A stretch of 64,000 bases of DNA. Source: Hydractinia symbiolongicarpus. Its lineage: Eukaryota > Cnidaria > Hydrozoa > Anthoathecata > Hydractiniidae. This document shows positions 8,651-21,428 of this stretch, one piece after another. The translations under genes were made by a program, and so were the position numbers. Numbering within the stretch: position 1 is the stretch's first letter; each line of letters begins with the position of its first letter. Under the pieces are notes generated by a model, which ran no database searches, was not told the DNA's origin, and saw only the letters and a list, made by a program, of their open reading frames with translations. Location of the stretch: the NCBI RefSeq assembly GCF_029227915.1, contig NC_079880.1, positions 4,032,001 to 4,096,000 on the forward strand. Direction: 5' to 3'.

Positions 8651-11600
8651 GGCCCGTATAGTCAAAAGTATACAAAGAAAGTACCCTGTGAGTAAACTCA
8701 TTTCCAGAACGATTTTTTAAATTATTTTTTCACCACTAAAACGCATAAGACTTGTAGTTTTTAAAAATGTTTTCATTTTTGATGAGACGCTGAATAAAAG
8801 AAGTTTAATCGCCGGGAAACGAAAACCCGCGATTTCCCGTAAATCCCGGCTTTGCCCGTATAGTCAAAAAAGTATACAAAGAAAGTACCCAGGGAGTAAA
8901 CTCACTTACTGAACGATTTTTTAAATTATTTTTTCACCACTAAAACGCATGAGACTTGTAGTTTTCAAAAATGTTTTCATTTTTGATGAGACGCTGAATA
9001 AAAGAAGTTTAATCGCCGGCAAACGAAAACCCGCAATTTCCCGTAAATCCCGGGCTTGGCCCGTATAGTCAAAAGTATACAAAGAAAGTACCCAGGGAGT
9101 AAACTCATTTCCTGAACGATTTTTTATATTATCTTTTTACCACTAAACGCATGAGACTTGTAGTTTTCAAAAATATTTTCATATTTGATGGGACGCTGAA
9201 TAAAAGAAGTTTAATCGCCGGCAAACGAAAATCCGCGATCTCCCGTAAATCCCGAACTCGGCCCGTATAGTCAAAAGTATACAAAGAAAGTACCCAGGGA
9301 GTAAACTCATTTCCCGAACGATTTTTTAAATTATTTTTTCACCACTAAAACGCATGAGATTTGTAGTTTTCAAAAATGTTTTCATTTTTGATGAGAAGCT
9401 TAATGAAAGAGGTTTAATCACCGGCAAATGAAATCCCGCGTTTTCCCGTAAATCCGGGGCTTGGCCCGTATAGTCGAATGTATACAAAGAAAGTACCCAG
9501 GGAGTAAACTCATTTCCCGAACGATTCTTTAAATTTTTTTTTCACCACTAAAACGCATGAGACTTGTAGTTTTCAAAAATGTTTTCATTTTTGATGAGAC
9601 GCTTAATGAAAGAGGTTTAATCGCCGGAAAACGAAAACCCGCGATTTCCCGTAAATCCCAGGCTTGGCCCGTATAGTCGAATGTATACAAAGAAAGTACC
9701 CTGTGAGTAAACTCATTTCCAGAACGATTTTTTAAATTATTTTTTCACCACTAAAACGCATAAGACTTGTAGTTTTTAAAAATGTTTTCATTTTTGATGA
9801 GACGCTGAATAAAAGAAGTTTAATCGCCAGCAAACGAAAACCCGCGATTTCCCGTAAATCCCGGCTTGGCCCGTATAGTCAAAAGTATACAAAGAAAGTA
9901 CCCAGGGAGTAAACTCATTTCCCGAACGATTTTTTAAATTATTTTTTCACCACTAAAACGCATGAGACTTGTAGTTTCCAAAAATGTTTTCATTTTTGAT
10001 GAGACGCGGAATAAAAGAAGTTTAATCGCCGGCAAACGAAAACCCGCGATTTCCCGTAAATCCCGGGCTTGGCACGTATAGTCGAATGTATACAAAGAAA
10101 GTACCCTGTGAGTAAACTCATTTCCAGAACGATTTTTTAAATTATTTTTTCACCACTAAAACGCATAAGACCTGTAGTTTTTAAAAATGTTTTCATTTTT
10201 GATGAGACGCTGAATAAAAGAAGTTTAATCGCCGGCAAACGAAAATCCGCGATTTCCCGTAAATCCCGGCTTGGCCCGTATAGTCAAAAGTATACAAAGA
10301 AAGTACCCAGGGAGTAAACTCATTTCCCGAACGATTTTTTAAATTATTTTTTCACCACTAAAACGCATGAGACTTGTAGTTTTCAAATATGTTTTCATTT
10401 TTGATGAGACGCTGAAAAAAAAGCAGTTTAATCGCCGGCAAACGAAAACCTGCGATATCGCTAAATCCCGGACTCAGACCGTATAGTCAAAAGTATACAA
10501 AGAAAGTACCCAGGGAGTAAACTCATTTCCAGAACGATTTTTTAAATTATTTTTTCACCACTAAAACGCATAAGACTTGTAGTTTTTAAAAATGTTTTTA
10601 TTTTTGATGAGACGCTGAATAAAAGAAGTTTAATCGCCGGCAAACGAAAACCCGCGAATTCCCGTAAATCCCGGGCTTGGCCCGTATAGTCAAAAGTATG
10701 CAAAGAAAGTACCCAGGGAGTACACTCATTTCCCGAACGATTTTTTAAATTATTTTTTCACCACTAAAACGCATGAGATTTGTAGTTTTCAAAAATGTTT
10801 TCATTTTTGATGAGAAGCTTAATGAAAGAGGTTTAATCACCGGCAAACGAAATCCCGCGTTTTCCCGTAAATCCGGGGCTTGGCCCGTATAGTCGAATGT
10901 ATACAAAGAAAGTACCCAGGGAGTAAACTCATTTCCCGAACGATTTTTTAAATTTTTTTTTCACCACTAAAACGCATGAGACTTGTAGTTTTTAAAAATG
11001 TTTTCATTTTTGATGAGACGCTTAATGAAAGAGGTTTAATCGCCGGAAAACGAAAACCCGCGATTTCCCGTAAATCCCAGGCTTGGCCCGTATAGTCGAA
11101 TGTATACAAAGAAAGTACCCTGTGAGTAAACTCATTTCCAGAACGATTTTTTAAATTATTTTTTCACCACTAAAACGCATAAGACTTGTAGTTTTTAAAA
11201 ATGTTTTCATTTTTGATGAGACGCTGAATAAAAGAAGTTTAATCGCCAGCAAACGAAAACCCGCGATTTCCCGTAAATCCCGGCTTGGCCCGTATAGTCA
11301 AAAGTATACAAAGAAAGTACCCAGGGAGTAAACTCATTTCCCGAACGATTTTTTAAATTATTTTTTCACCACTAAAACGCATGAGACTTGTAGTTTCCAA
11401 AAATGTTTTCATTTTTGATGAGACGCGGAATAAAAGAAGTTTAATCGCCGGCAAACGAAAACCCGCGATTTCCCGTAAATCCCGGGCTTGGCACGTATAG
11501 TCGAATGTATACAAAGAAAGTACCCTGTGAGTAAACTCATTTCCAGAACGATTTTTTAAATTATTTTTTCACCACTAAAACACATAAGACCTGTAGTTTT

Positions 11601-13716
11601 TAAAAATGTTTTCATTTTTGATGAGACGCTGAATAAAAGAAGTTTAATCGCCGGCAAACGAAAATCCGCGATTTCCCGTAAATCCCGGCTTGGCCCGTAT
11701 AGTCAAAAGTATACAAAGAAAGTACCCAGGGAGTAAACTCATTTCCCGAACGATTTTTTAAATTATTTTTTCACCACTAAAACGCATGAGACTTGTAGTT
11801 TTCAAATATGTTTTCATTTTTGATGAGACGCTGAAAAAAAAGCAGTTTAATCGCCGGCAAACGAAAACCTGCGATATCGCTAAATCCCGGACTCAGCCCG
11901 TATAGTCAAAAGTATACAAAGAAAGTACCCAGGGAGTAAACTCATTTCCAGAACGATTTTTTAAATTATTTTTTCACCACTAAAACGCATAAGACTTGTA
12001 GTTTTTAAAAATGTTTTTATTTTTGATGAGACGCTGAATAAAAGAAGTTTAATCGCCGGCAAACGAAAACCCGCGAATTCCCGTAAATCCCGGGCTTGGC
12101 CCGTATAGTCAAAAGTATGCAAAGAAAGTACCCAGGGAGTACACTCATTTCCCGAACGATTTTTTAAATTATTTTTTCACCACTAAAACGCATGAGACTT
12201 GTAGTTTTTAAAAATGTTTTCATTTTTTATGAGACGCTGAATAAAAGTAGTTTAATCGCCGGCAAACGAAAACCCGCGATTTCCCGTAAATCCCGGCTTC
12301 GCCCGAACAGTCAAAAGTATACAAAGAAAGTACCCAGGGAGTAAACTTATTTCCCGAACGATTTTTTAAATTATTTTTTCACCACTAAAACGCATGAGAC
12401 TTGTAGTTTTCAAAAATGTTTTCATTTTTGATGAGACGCTGAATAAAAGAAGTTTAATCGCCGGCAAACGAAAATCCGCGATTTCCCGTAAATCCCGGCT
12501 TGGCCCGTATAGTCAAAAGTATACAAAGAAAGTACCCAGGGAGTAAACTCATTTCCCGAACGATTTTTTAAATTATTTTTTCACCACTAAAACGCATGAG
12601 ACTTGTAGTTTCCAAAAATGTTTTCATTTTTGATGAGACGCGGAATAAAAGAAGTTTAATCGCCGGCAAACGAAAACCCGCGATTTCCCGTAAATCCCGG
12701 GCTTGGCACGTATAGTCGAATGTATACAAAGAAAGTACCCTGTGAGTAAACTCATTTCCAGAACGATTTTTTAAATTATTTTTTCACCACTAAAACGCAT
12801 AAGACCTGTAGTTTTTAAAAATGTTTTCATTTTTGATGAGACGCTGAATAAAAGAAGTTTAATCGCCGGCAAACGAAAATCCGCGATTTCCCGTAAATCC
12901 CGGCTTGGCCCGTATAGTCAAAAGTATACAAAGAAAGTACCCAGGGAGTAAACTCATTTCCTGAACGATTTTTTAAATTATTTTTTCACCACTAAAACGC
13001 ATGAGACTTGTAGTTTTCAAATATGTTTTCATTTTTGATGAGACGCTGAAAAAAAAGCAGTTTAATCGCCGGCAAACGAAAACCTGCGATATCGCTAAAT
13101 CCCGGACTCAGCCCGTATAGTCAAAAGTATACAAAGAAAGTACCCAGGGAGTAAACTCATTTCCAGAACGATTTTTTAAATTATTTTTTCACCACTAAAA
13201 CGCATAAGACTTGTAGTTTTTAAAAATGTTTTTATTTTTGATGAGACGCTGAATAAAAGAAGTTTAATCGCCGGCAAACGAAAACCCGCGAATTCCCGTA
13301 AATCCCGGGCTTGGCCCGTATAGTCAAAAGTATGCAAAGAAAGTACCCAGGGAGTACACTCATTTCCCGAACGATTTTTTAAATTATTTTTTCACCACTA
13401 AAACGCATGAGACTTGTAGTTTTTAAAAATGTTTTCATTTTTGATGAGACGCTGAATAAAAGTAGTTTAATCGCCGGCAAACGAAAACCCGCGATTTCCC
13501 GTAAATCCCGGCTTCGCCCGAACAGTCAAAAGTATACAAAGAAAGTACCCAGGGAGTAAACTTATTTCCCGAACGATTTTTTAAATTATTTTTTCACCAC
13601 TAAAACGCATGAGACTTGTAGTTTTCAAAAATGTTTTCATTTTTGATGAGACGCTGAATAAAAGAAGTTTAATCGCCGGCAAACGAAAATCCGCGATTTC
13701 CCGTAAATCCCGGCTT
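8651..13716 (+). repeat. 25-monomer duplication (5066 bp), copy 2
   Basis: This is the tandem partner of 3585-8650. By eye I found only two substitutions: C at 9527 for T at 4461, and T at 12228 for G at 7162. No length change accumulates. At 13717 the array continues with CCCAGGGAG, where copy 1 runs into CCCTGTGAG at the start of copy 2, as expected of a simple tandem duplication. It also carries second copies of the nested duplications, at about 9305-12142 and 11261-13690. Confidence 0.93.
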
Positions 13717-15342
13717 GGCCCGTATAGTCAAAAGTATACAAAGAAAGTACCCAGGGAGTAAACTCATTTCCCGAACGATTTTTTAAATTATTTTTTCACC
13801 ACTAAAACGCATGAGACTTGTAATTTTCAAATATGTTTTCATTTTTGATGAGACGCTGAAAAAAAAGCAGTTTAATCGCCGGCAAACGAAAACCTGCGAT
13901 ATCGCTAAATCCCGGACTCGGCCCGTATAGTCAAAAGTATACAAAGAAAGTACCCAGGGAGTAAACTCATTTCCAGAACGATTTTTTAAATTATTTTTTC
14001 ACCACTAAAACGCATAAGACTTGTAGTTTTTAAAAATGTTTTTATTTTTGATGAGACGCTGAATAAAAGAAGTTTAATCGCCGGCAAACGAAAACCCGCG
14101 ATTTCCCGTAAATCCCGGGCTTGGCCCGTATAGTTAAAAGTATACAAAGAAAGTACCCAGGGAGTAAACTCATTTCCCGAACGATTTTTTAAATTATTTT
14201 TTCACCACTAAAACGCATGAGACTTGTAGTTTTTAAAAATGTTTTCATTTTTGATGAGACGCTGAATAAAAGTAGTTTAATCGCCGGCAAACGAAAACCC
14301 GCGATTTCCCGTAAATCCCGGCTTCGCCCGATTAGTCAAAAGTATACAAAGAAAGTACCCAGGGAGTAAACTTATTTCCCGAACGATTTTTTAAATTATT
14401 TTTTCACCACTAAAACGCATGAGACTTGTAGTTTTCAAAAATGTTTTCATTTTTGATGAGACGCTGAATAAAAGAAGTTTAATCGCCGGCAAACGAAAAC
14501 CCGCAATTTCCCGTAAATCCCGAGCTTGGCCCGTATAGTCAAAAGTATACAAAGAAAGTACCCAGGGAGTAAACTCATTTCCCGAACGATTTTTTATATT
14601 ATCTTTTTACCACTAAACGCATGAGACTTGTAGTTTTCAAAAATATTTTCATATTTGATGGGACGCTGAATAAAAGAAGTTTAATCGCCGGCAAACGAAA
14701 ATCCGCGATTTCCCGTAAATCCCGAACTCGGCCCGTATAGTCAAATGTATACAAAGAAAGTACCCAGGGAGTAAACTCATTTCCCGAACGATTTTTTAAA
14801 TTATTTTTTCACCACTAAAACGCATGAGACTTGTAGTTTTCAAAAATGTTTTCATTCTTGATGAGACGCGGAATAAAAGAAGTTTAATCGCCGGCAAACG
14901 AATATCCGCGATTTCCCGTAAATCCCGGGCTTGGCACGTATAGTCGAATGTATACAAAGAAAGTACCCTGTGAGTAAACTCATTTCCAGAACGATTTTTT
15001 AAATTATTTTTTCACCACTAAAACGCATAAGACTTGTAGTTTTTAAAAATGTTTTCATTTTTGATGAGACGCTGAATAAAAGAAGTTTAATCGCCGGCAA
15101 ACGAAAATCCGCGATTTCCCGTAAATCCCGGCTTGGCCCGTATAGTCAAAAGTATACAAAGAAAGTACCCCGGGAGTAAACTCATTTCCCGAACGATTTT
15201 TTAAATTATTTTTTCACCACTAACACGCATGAGACTTGTAGTTTTCAAATATGTTTTCATTTTTGATGAGACGCTGAAAAAAAAGCAGTTTAATCGCCGG
15301 CAAACGAAAACCTGCGATATCGCTAAATCCCGGACTCGGCCC

Positions 15343-15616
15343 GTATAGTCAAAAGTATACAAAGAAAGTACCCAGGGAGTAAACTCATTTCCCGAACGAT
15401 TTTTTAAATTACTTTTTTACCACTAAAACGTATGAGACTTGTAGTATTTAAAAATGTTTTCATTTTTGATGAGACGCTGAATAAAAGAAGTTTAATCGCC
15501 GGCAAACGAAAACCTGCGATTTCCTGTAAATCCTGGACTCGGCCCGTATAGTCAAAAGTATACAAAGAAAGTACCCAGGGAGTAAACTCATTTCCCAAAC
15601 GATTTTTTAAATTATT
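15343..15616 (+). repeat. Trimer-spaced repeat (609 bp), first occurrence
   Basis: About 274 bp centred on a monomer with TTACTTTTTTACC, ACGTATGAG, TAGTATTTAAAAATG and TTCCTGTAAATCCTGG recur 609 bp downstream at 15952-16225 without a difference that I noticed. Upstream, the copies part at CCGTATAG against CGGTATAG. Downstream they part at TTATTATTTC against TTATTTTTTC. Confidence 0.82.
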
Positions 15617-15951
15617 ATTTCACCACTAAATCGCATGAGACTTGTAGTTTTCAAGAATGTTTTCATTTTTGATGAGACGCTGAATAAAAGCAGTTTAATC
15701 GCCGGCAAACGAAAACCCGCGATTTCCCGTAAATCCCGGGCTTGGCACGTATAGTCGAATGTATACAAAGAAAGTACCCTGTGAGTAAACTCATTTCCAG
15801 AACGATTTTTTAAATTATTTTTTCACCACTAAAACGCATTAGACTTGTAGTTTTTAAAAATATTTTTATATTTGATGGGACGCTGAATAAAAGAAGTTTA
15901 ATCGCCGGCAAACGAAAACCCGCGATTTCCCGTAAATCCTGGGCTTGGCCG

Positions 15952-16225
15952 GTATAGTCAAAAGTATACAAAGAAAGTACCCAGGGAGTAAACTCATTTC
16001 CCGAACGATTTTTTAAATTACTTTTTTACCACTAAAACGTATGAGACTTGTAGTATTTAAAAATGTTTTCATTTTTGATGAGACGCTGAATAAAAGAAGT
16101 TTAATCGCCGGCAAACGAAAACCTGCGATTTCCTGTAAATCCTGGACTCGGCCCGTATAGTCAAAAGTATACAAAGAAAGTACCCAGGGAGTAAACTCAT
16201 TTCCCAAACGATTTTTTAAATTATT
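15952..16225 (+). repeat. Trimer-spaced repeat (609 bp), second occurrence
   Basis: This is the partner of 15343-15616. The flanking monomers differ on both sides, so either the shared block is the remnant of a trimer duplication that was later overwritten, or it arose by conversion of little more than one monomer. Confidence 0.8.
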
Positions 16226-16703
16226 TTTTCACCACTAAAACGCATAAGACTTGTAGTTTTTAAAAATATTTTCATATTTGATGGGACGCTGAATAAAAGA
16301 AGTTTAATCGACGGCAAACGAAAACCCGCCATTTCCAGTAAATCCCTGGCTTGGCCCGTATAGTCAAAAGTATACAAAGAAAGTACCCAGGGCGTAAACT
16401 CATTTCCCGAACGATTTTTTAAATTACTTTTTCACCACTAAAACGCATGAGACTTGTAGTTTTCAAAAATGTTTTCATTTTTGATGAGACGCTCAAAAAA
16501 AGAAGTTTAATCGCCGGCAAACTAAAACTTGCGATTTCCCTAAATCCCGGACTCGGCCCGTATAGTCAAAACTATACAAAGAAAGTACCCAAGGAGTAAA
16601 CTCATTTCCAGAACGATTATTTAAATTATTTTTTCACCACTAAAACGCATAAGACTTGTAGTTTTTAAAAATGTTTTCATTTTTGATGAGACGCTGAATA
16701 AAA
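16207..16703 (+). repeat. Second trimer-spaced repeat (608 bp), copy 1
   Basis: Marked by CCAGTAAATCCC, GGGCGTAAACTC (16391/16999), GCTCAAAAAAAGAAG, GCAAACTAAAAC and CAAAACTATAC, all repeated 608 bp downstream. The copies part at AGCATTTTAATC (copy 1) against AGAAGTTTAATC (copy 2). Small differences are CGACGGC/CGCCGGC and ACTTGCG/ACCTGCG. Confidence 0.82.
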
Positions 16704-16814
16704 GCATTTTAATCGCCGGCAAACGAAAACCCGCGATTTCCCGTAAATCCCGGGCTTGGCACGTATGGTCGAATGTATACAAAGAAAGTACCCTGTGAGT
16801 AAACTCATTTCCAG

Positions 16815-17311
16815 AACGATTTTTTAAATTATTTTTTCACCACTAAAACGCATAAGACTTGTAGTTTTTAAAAATATTTTCATATTTGATGGGACGCTGA
16901 ATAAAAGAAGTTTAATCGCCGGCAAACGAAAACCCGCGATTTCCAGTAAATCCCGGGCTTGGCCCGTATAGTCAAAAGTATACAAAGAAAGTACCCAGGG
17001 CGTAAACTCATTTCCCGAACGATTTTTTAAATTACATTTTCACCACTAAAACGCATGAGACTTGTAGTTTTCAAAAATGTTTTCATTTTTGATGACACGC
17101 TCAAAAAAAGAAGTTTAATCGCCGGCAAACTAAAACCTGCGATTTCCCTAAATCCCGGACTCGGCCCGTATAGTCAAAACTATACAAAGAAAGTACCCAA
17201 GGAGTAAACTCATTTCCAGAACGATTATTTAAATTATTTTTTCACCACTAAAACGCATAAGACTTGTAGTTTTTAAAAATGTTTTCATTTTTGATGAGAC
17301 GCTGAATAAAA
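16815..17311 (+). repeat. Second trimer-spaced repeat (608 bp), copy 2
   Basis: This is the partner of 16207-16703. It contains TTACATTTTCACC near 17030, where copy 1 has TTACTTTTTCACC, and GATGACACGC near 17090 for GATGAGACGC. It leads into the A/B alternation. Confidence 0.8.
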
Positions 17312-20214
17312 GAAGTTTAATCGCCGGCAAACGAAAACCCGCAATTTCCCGTAAATCCCGGGCTTGGCCCGTATAGTCAAAAGTATACAAAGAAAGTACC
17401 CAGGGAGTAAACTCATTTCCCGAACGATTTTTTATATTATTTTTTTACCACTAAACGCATGAGACTTGTAGTTTTCAAAAATATTTTCATATTTGATGGG
17501 ACGCTGAATAAAAGAAGTTTAATCGCCGGCAAACGAAAATCCGCGATTTCCCGTAAATCCCGGACTCGGCCCGTATAGTCAAAAGTATACAAAGAAAGTA
17601 CCCAGGGAGTAAACTCATTTCCCGAACGATTTTTTAAATTATTTTTTCACCACTAAAACGCATGAGACTTGTAGTTTTCAAAAATGTTTTCATTTTTGAT
17701 GAGACGCTGAATAAAAGAAGTTTAATCGCCGGCAAACGAAAACCGCCATTTCCCGTAAATCCCGGGCTTGGCCCGTATAGTCAAAAGTATACAAAGAAAG
17801 TACCCAGGGAGTAAACTCATTTCCCGAACGATTTTTTATATTATTTTTTTACCACTAAACGCATGAGACTTGTAGTTTTCAAAAATATTTTCATATTTGA
17901 TGGGACGCTGAATAAAAGAAGTTTAATCGCCGGCAAACGAAAATCCGCGATTTCCCGTAAATCCCGGACTCGGCCCGTATAGTCAAAAGTATACAAAGAA
18001 AGTACTCAGGGAGTAAACTCATTTCCCGAACGATTTTTTAAATTATTTTTTCACCACTAAAACGCATGAGACTTGTAGTTTTCAAAAATGTTTTCATTTT
18101 TGATGAGACGCTGAATAAAAGAAGTTTAATCGCCGGCAAACGAAAACCCGCGATTTCCCGTAAATCCCGGCTTGGCCAGTATAGTCAAAAGTATACAAAG
18201 AAAGTACCCAGGGAGTAAACTCACTTCCCGAACGATTTTTTAAATTATTTTTTCACCACTAAAACGCATGAGACTTGTAGTTTTCAAAAATGTTTTCATT
18301 TTTGATGAGACGCTGAATAAAAGAAGTTTAATCGCCGGCAAACGAAAACCCGCAATTTCCCGTAAATCCCGGGCTTGGCCCGTATAGTCAAAAGTATACA
18401 AAGAAAGTACCCAGGGAGTAAACTCATTTCCCGAACGATTTTTTATATTATTTTTTTACCACTAAACGCATGAGACTTGTAGTTTTCAAAAATATTTTCA
18501 TATTTGATGGGACGCTGAATAAAAGAAGTTTAATCGCCGGCAAACGAAAATCCGCGATTTCCCGTAAATCCCGGACTCGGCCCGTATAGTCAAAAGTATA
18601 CAAAGAAAGTACCCAGGGAGTAAACTCATTTCCCGAACGATTTTTTAAATTATTTTTTCACCACTAAAACGCATGAGACTTGTAGTTTTCAAAAATGTTT
18701 TCATTTTTGATGAGACGCTGAATAAAAGAAGTTTAATCGCCGGCAAACGAAAACCGCCATTTCCCGTAAACCCCGGACTCGGCCCGTATAGTCAAAAGTA
18801 TACAAAGAAAGTACCCTGTGAGTAAACTCATTTCCAGAACGATTTTTTAAATTATTTTTTCACCACTAAAACGCATAAGACTTGTAAATTTCAAAAATGT
18901 TTTCATTTTTGATGAGACGCTGAATAAAAGAAGTTTAATCGCCGGCAAACGAAAACCCGCAATTTCCCGTAAATCCCGGGCTTGGCCCGTATAGTCAAAA
19001 GTATACAAAGAAAGTACCCAGGGAGTAAACTCATTTCCCGAAAGATTTTTTAAATTATTTTTTCACCACTAAAACGCATGAGACTTGTAGTTTTCAAAGA
19101 TGGTTTCATTTTTGATGAGACGCTTAATGAAAGAGGTTTAATCGCCGGAAAACGAAAACCCGCGATTTCCCGTAAATCCCGGGCTTGGCCCGTATAGTCG
19201 AATGTATACAAAGAAAGTACCCTGTGAGTAAACTCATTTCCAGAACGATTTTTTAAATTATTTTTTCACCACTAAAACGCATAAGACTTGTAGTTTTTAA
19301 AAATGTTTTCATTTTTGATGAGACGCTGAATAAAAGAAGTTTAATCGCGGGCAAACGAAAACCTGCGATTTCCCGTAAATCCCGGCTTGGCCCGTATAGT
19401 CAAAAGTATACAAAGAAAGTACCCAGGGAGTAAACTCATTTCCCGAACGATTTTTTAAATTATTTTTTCACCACTAAAACGCATGAGACTTGTAGTTTTC
19501 AAAAATGTTTTCATTTTTGATGAGACGCTGAACAAAAGAAGTTTAATCGCCGGCAAACAAAAACCGCCATTTCCCGTAAACCCCGGACTCGGCCCGTTTA
19601 GTCAAAAGTATACAGAGAAAGTACCCTGTGAGTAAACTCATTTCCAGAACGATTTTTTAAATTATTTTTTCACCACTAAAACGCATAAGACTTGTAGTTT
19701 TTTAAAATGTTTTCATTTTTTTAAGACGCTGAATAAAAGAAGTTTAATCGCCGGCAAACGAAAACCCGCAATTTCCCGTAAATCCCGGGCTAAACCCGTA
19801 TAGTCAAAAGTATACAAAGAAAGTACCCAGGGAGTAAACTCATTTCCCGAACGATTTTTTATATTATCTTTTTACCACTAAACGCATGAGACTTGTAGTT
19901 TTCAAAAATATTTTCATATTTGATGGGACGCTGAATAAAAGAAGTTTAATCGCTGGCAAACGAAAATCCGCGATTTCCCGTAAATCCCGGACTCGGCCCG
20001 TATAGTCAAAATTATACAAAGAAAGTACCCAGGGAGTAAACTCATTTCCCGAACGATTTTTTAAATTATTTTTTCACCACTAAAACGCATGACACTTGTA
20101 GTTTTCAAAAATGTTTTCATTTTTGATGAGAAGCTTAATGAAAGAGGTTTAATCGCCGGCAAACGAAATCCCGCGTTTTCCCGCAAATCCGGGGCTTGGC
20201 CCGTATAGTCGAAT

Positions 20215-20821
20215 GTATACAAAGAAAGTACCCAGGGAGTAAACTCATTTCCCGAACGATTTTTAAAATTTTTTTTCACCACTAAAACGCATGAGACTTG
20301 TAGTTTTCAAAAATGTTTTCATTTTTGATGAGACGCTTAATGAAAGAGGTTTAATCGCCGGAAAACAAAAACCCGCGGTTTCCCGTAAATCCCGGGCTTG
20401 GCCCGTATAGTCGAATGTATACAAAGAAAGTACCCTGTTAGTAAACTCATTTCCAGAACGATTTTTTAAATTATTTTTTCACCACTAAAACGCATAAGAC
20501 TTGTAGTTTTTAAAAATGTTTTCATTTTTGATGAGACGCTGAATAAAAGAAGTTTAATCGACGGCAAACGAAAACCCGCGATTTCCCGTAAATCCCGGCT
20601 TGGCCCGTATAGTCAAAAGTATACAAAGAAAGTACACAGGGAGTAAACTCATTTCCCAAAGGATTTTTTAAATTATTTTTTCACCACTAAAACGCATGAG
20701 ACTTGTAGTTTTCAAAAATGTTTTCATTTTTGATGAGACGCTGAATAAAAGAAGTTTAATCGCCGGCAAACGAAAATCCGCGATTTCCCGTAAATCCTGG
20801 ACTCAGCCCGTATAGTCAAAA
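20215..20821 (+). repeat. Trimer tandem duplication (607 bp), copy 1
   Basis: Order is D, E-like, H-like. Shared rare states 607 bp apart are GATTTTTAAAATTTT (near 20260/20867), CCCGCGGTTTCCC, TCGACGGCAAACG, GTACACAGGGAG (20634/21241) and CCCAAAGGATTTTTT. A third, partial copy with GTACACAGGG and AAAGGATTTTTT lies at about 22230-22470. Confidence 0.85.
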
Positions 20822-21428
20822 GTATACAAAGAAAGTACCCAGGGAGTAAACTCATTTCCCGAACGATTTTTAAAATTTTTTTTCACCACTAAAACGCATG
20901 AGACTTGTAGTTTTCAAAAATGTTTTCATTTTTGATGAGACGCTTAATGAAAGAGGTTTAATCGCCGGAAAACGAAAACCCGCGGTTTCCCGTAAATCCC
21001 GGTCTTGGCCCGTATAGTCGAATGTGTACAAAGAAAGTACCCTGTGAGTAAACTCATTTCCAGAACGATTTTTTAAATTATTTTTTCACCACTAAAACGC
21101 ATAAGACTTGTGGTTTTCAAAAATGTTTTCATTTTTGATGAGACGCTGAATAAAAGAAGTTTAATCGACGGCAAACGAAAACCCGCGATTTCCCGTAAAT
21201 CCCGGCTTGGCCCGTATAGTCAAAAGTATACAAAGAAAGTACACAGGGAGTAAACTCATTTCCCAAAGGATTTTTTAAATTATTTTTTCACCACTAAAAC
21301 GCATGAGACTTGTAGTTTTCAAAAATGTTTTCATTTTTGATGAGACGCTGAATAAAAGAAGTTTAATCGCCGGCAAACGAAAATCCGCGATTTCCCGTAA
21401 ATCCTGGACTCAGCCCGTATAGTCAAAA
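20822..21428 (+). repeat. Trimer tandem duplication (607 bp), copy 2
   Basis: This is the partner of 20215-20821. Differences include GGTCTTGG for GGGCTTGG near 21001, GTGTACAAAG for GTATACAAAG, CCCTGTGAG for CCCTGTTAG near 21041, and TGTGGTTTTCAAAAATG for TGTAGTTTTTAAAAATG near 21110. The copies are therefore less alike than those of the long duplications. Confidence 0.82.

Larger units (their letters stand above)
13717..20214. repeat. Mixed-order segment with short local duplications
   Basis: No single long period fits here. Family F occurs near 13893 and 15311. A G-like monomer lacking some G changes is near 15640. The two trimer-spaced repeats below fall in 15.3-17.3 kb. From 17.3 to 18.8 kb, A and B monomers alternate: TATATT heads are near 17433, 17837 and 18444, spaced 404 and 607 bp. 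Monomer chimeras with an E head and B middle lie near 15850, 16250 and 16860. Only satellite is present. Confidence 0.8.
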
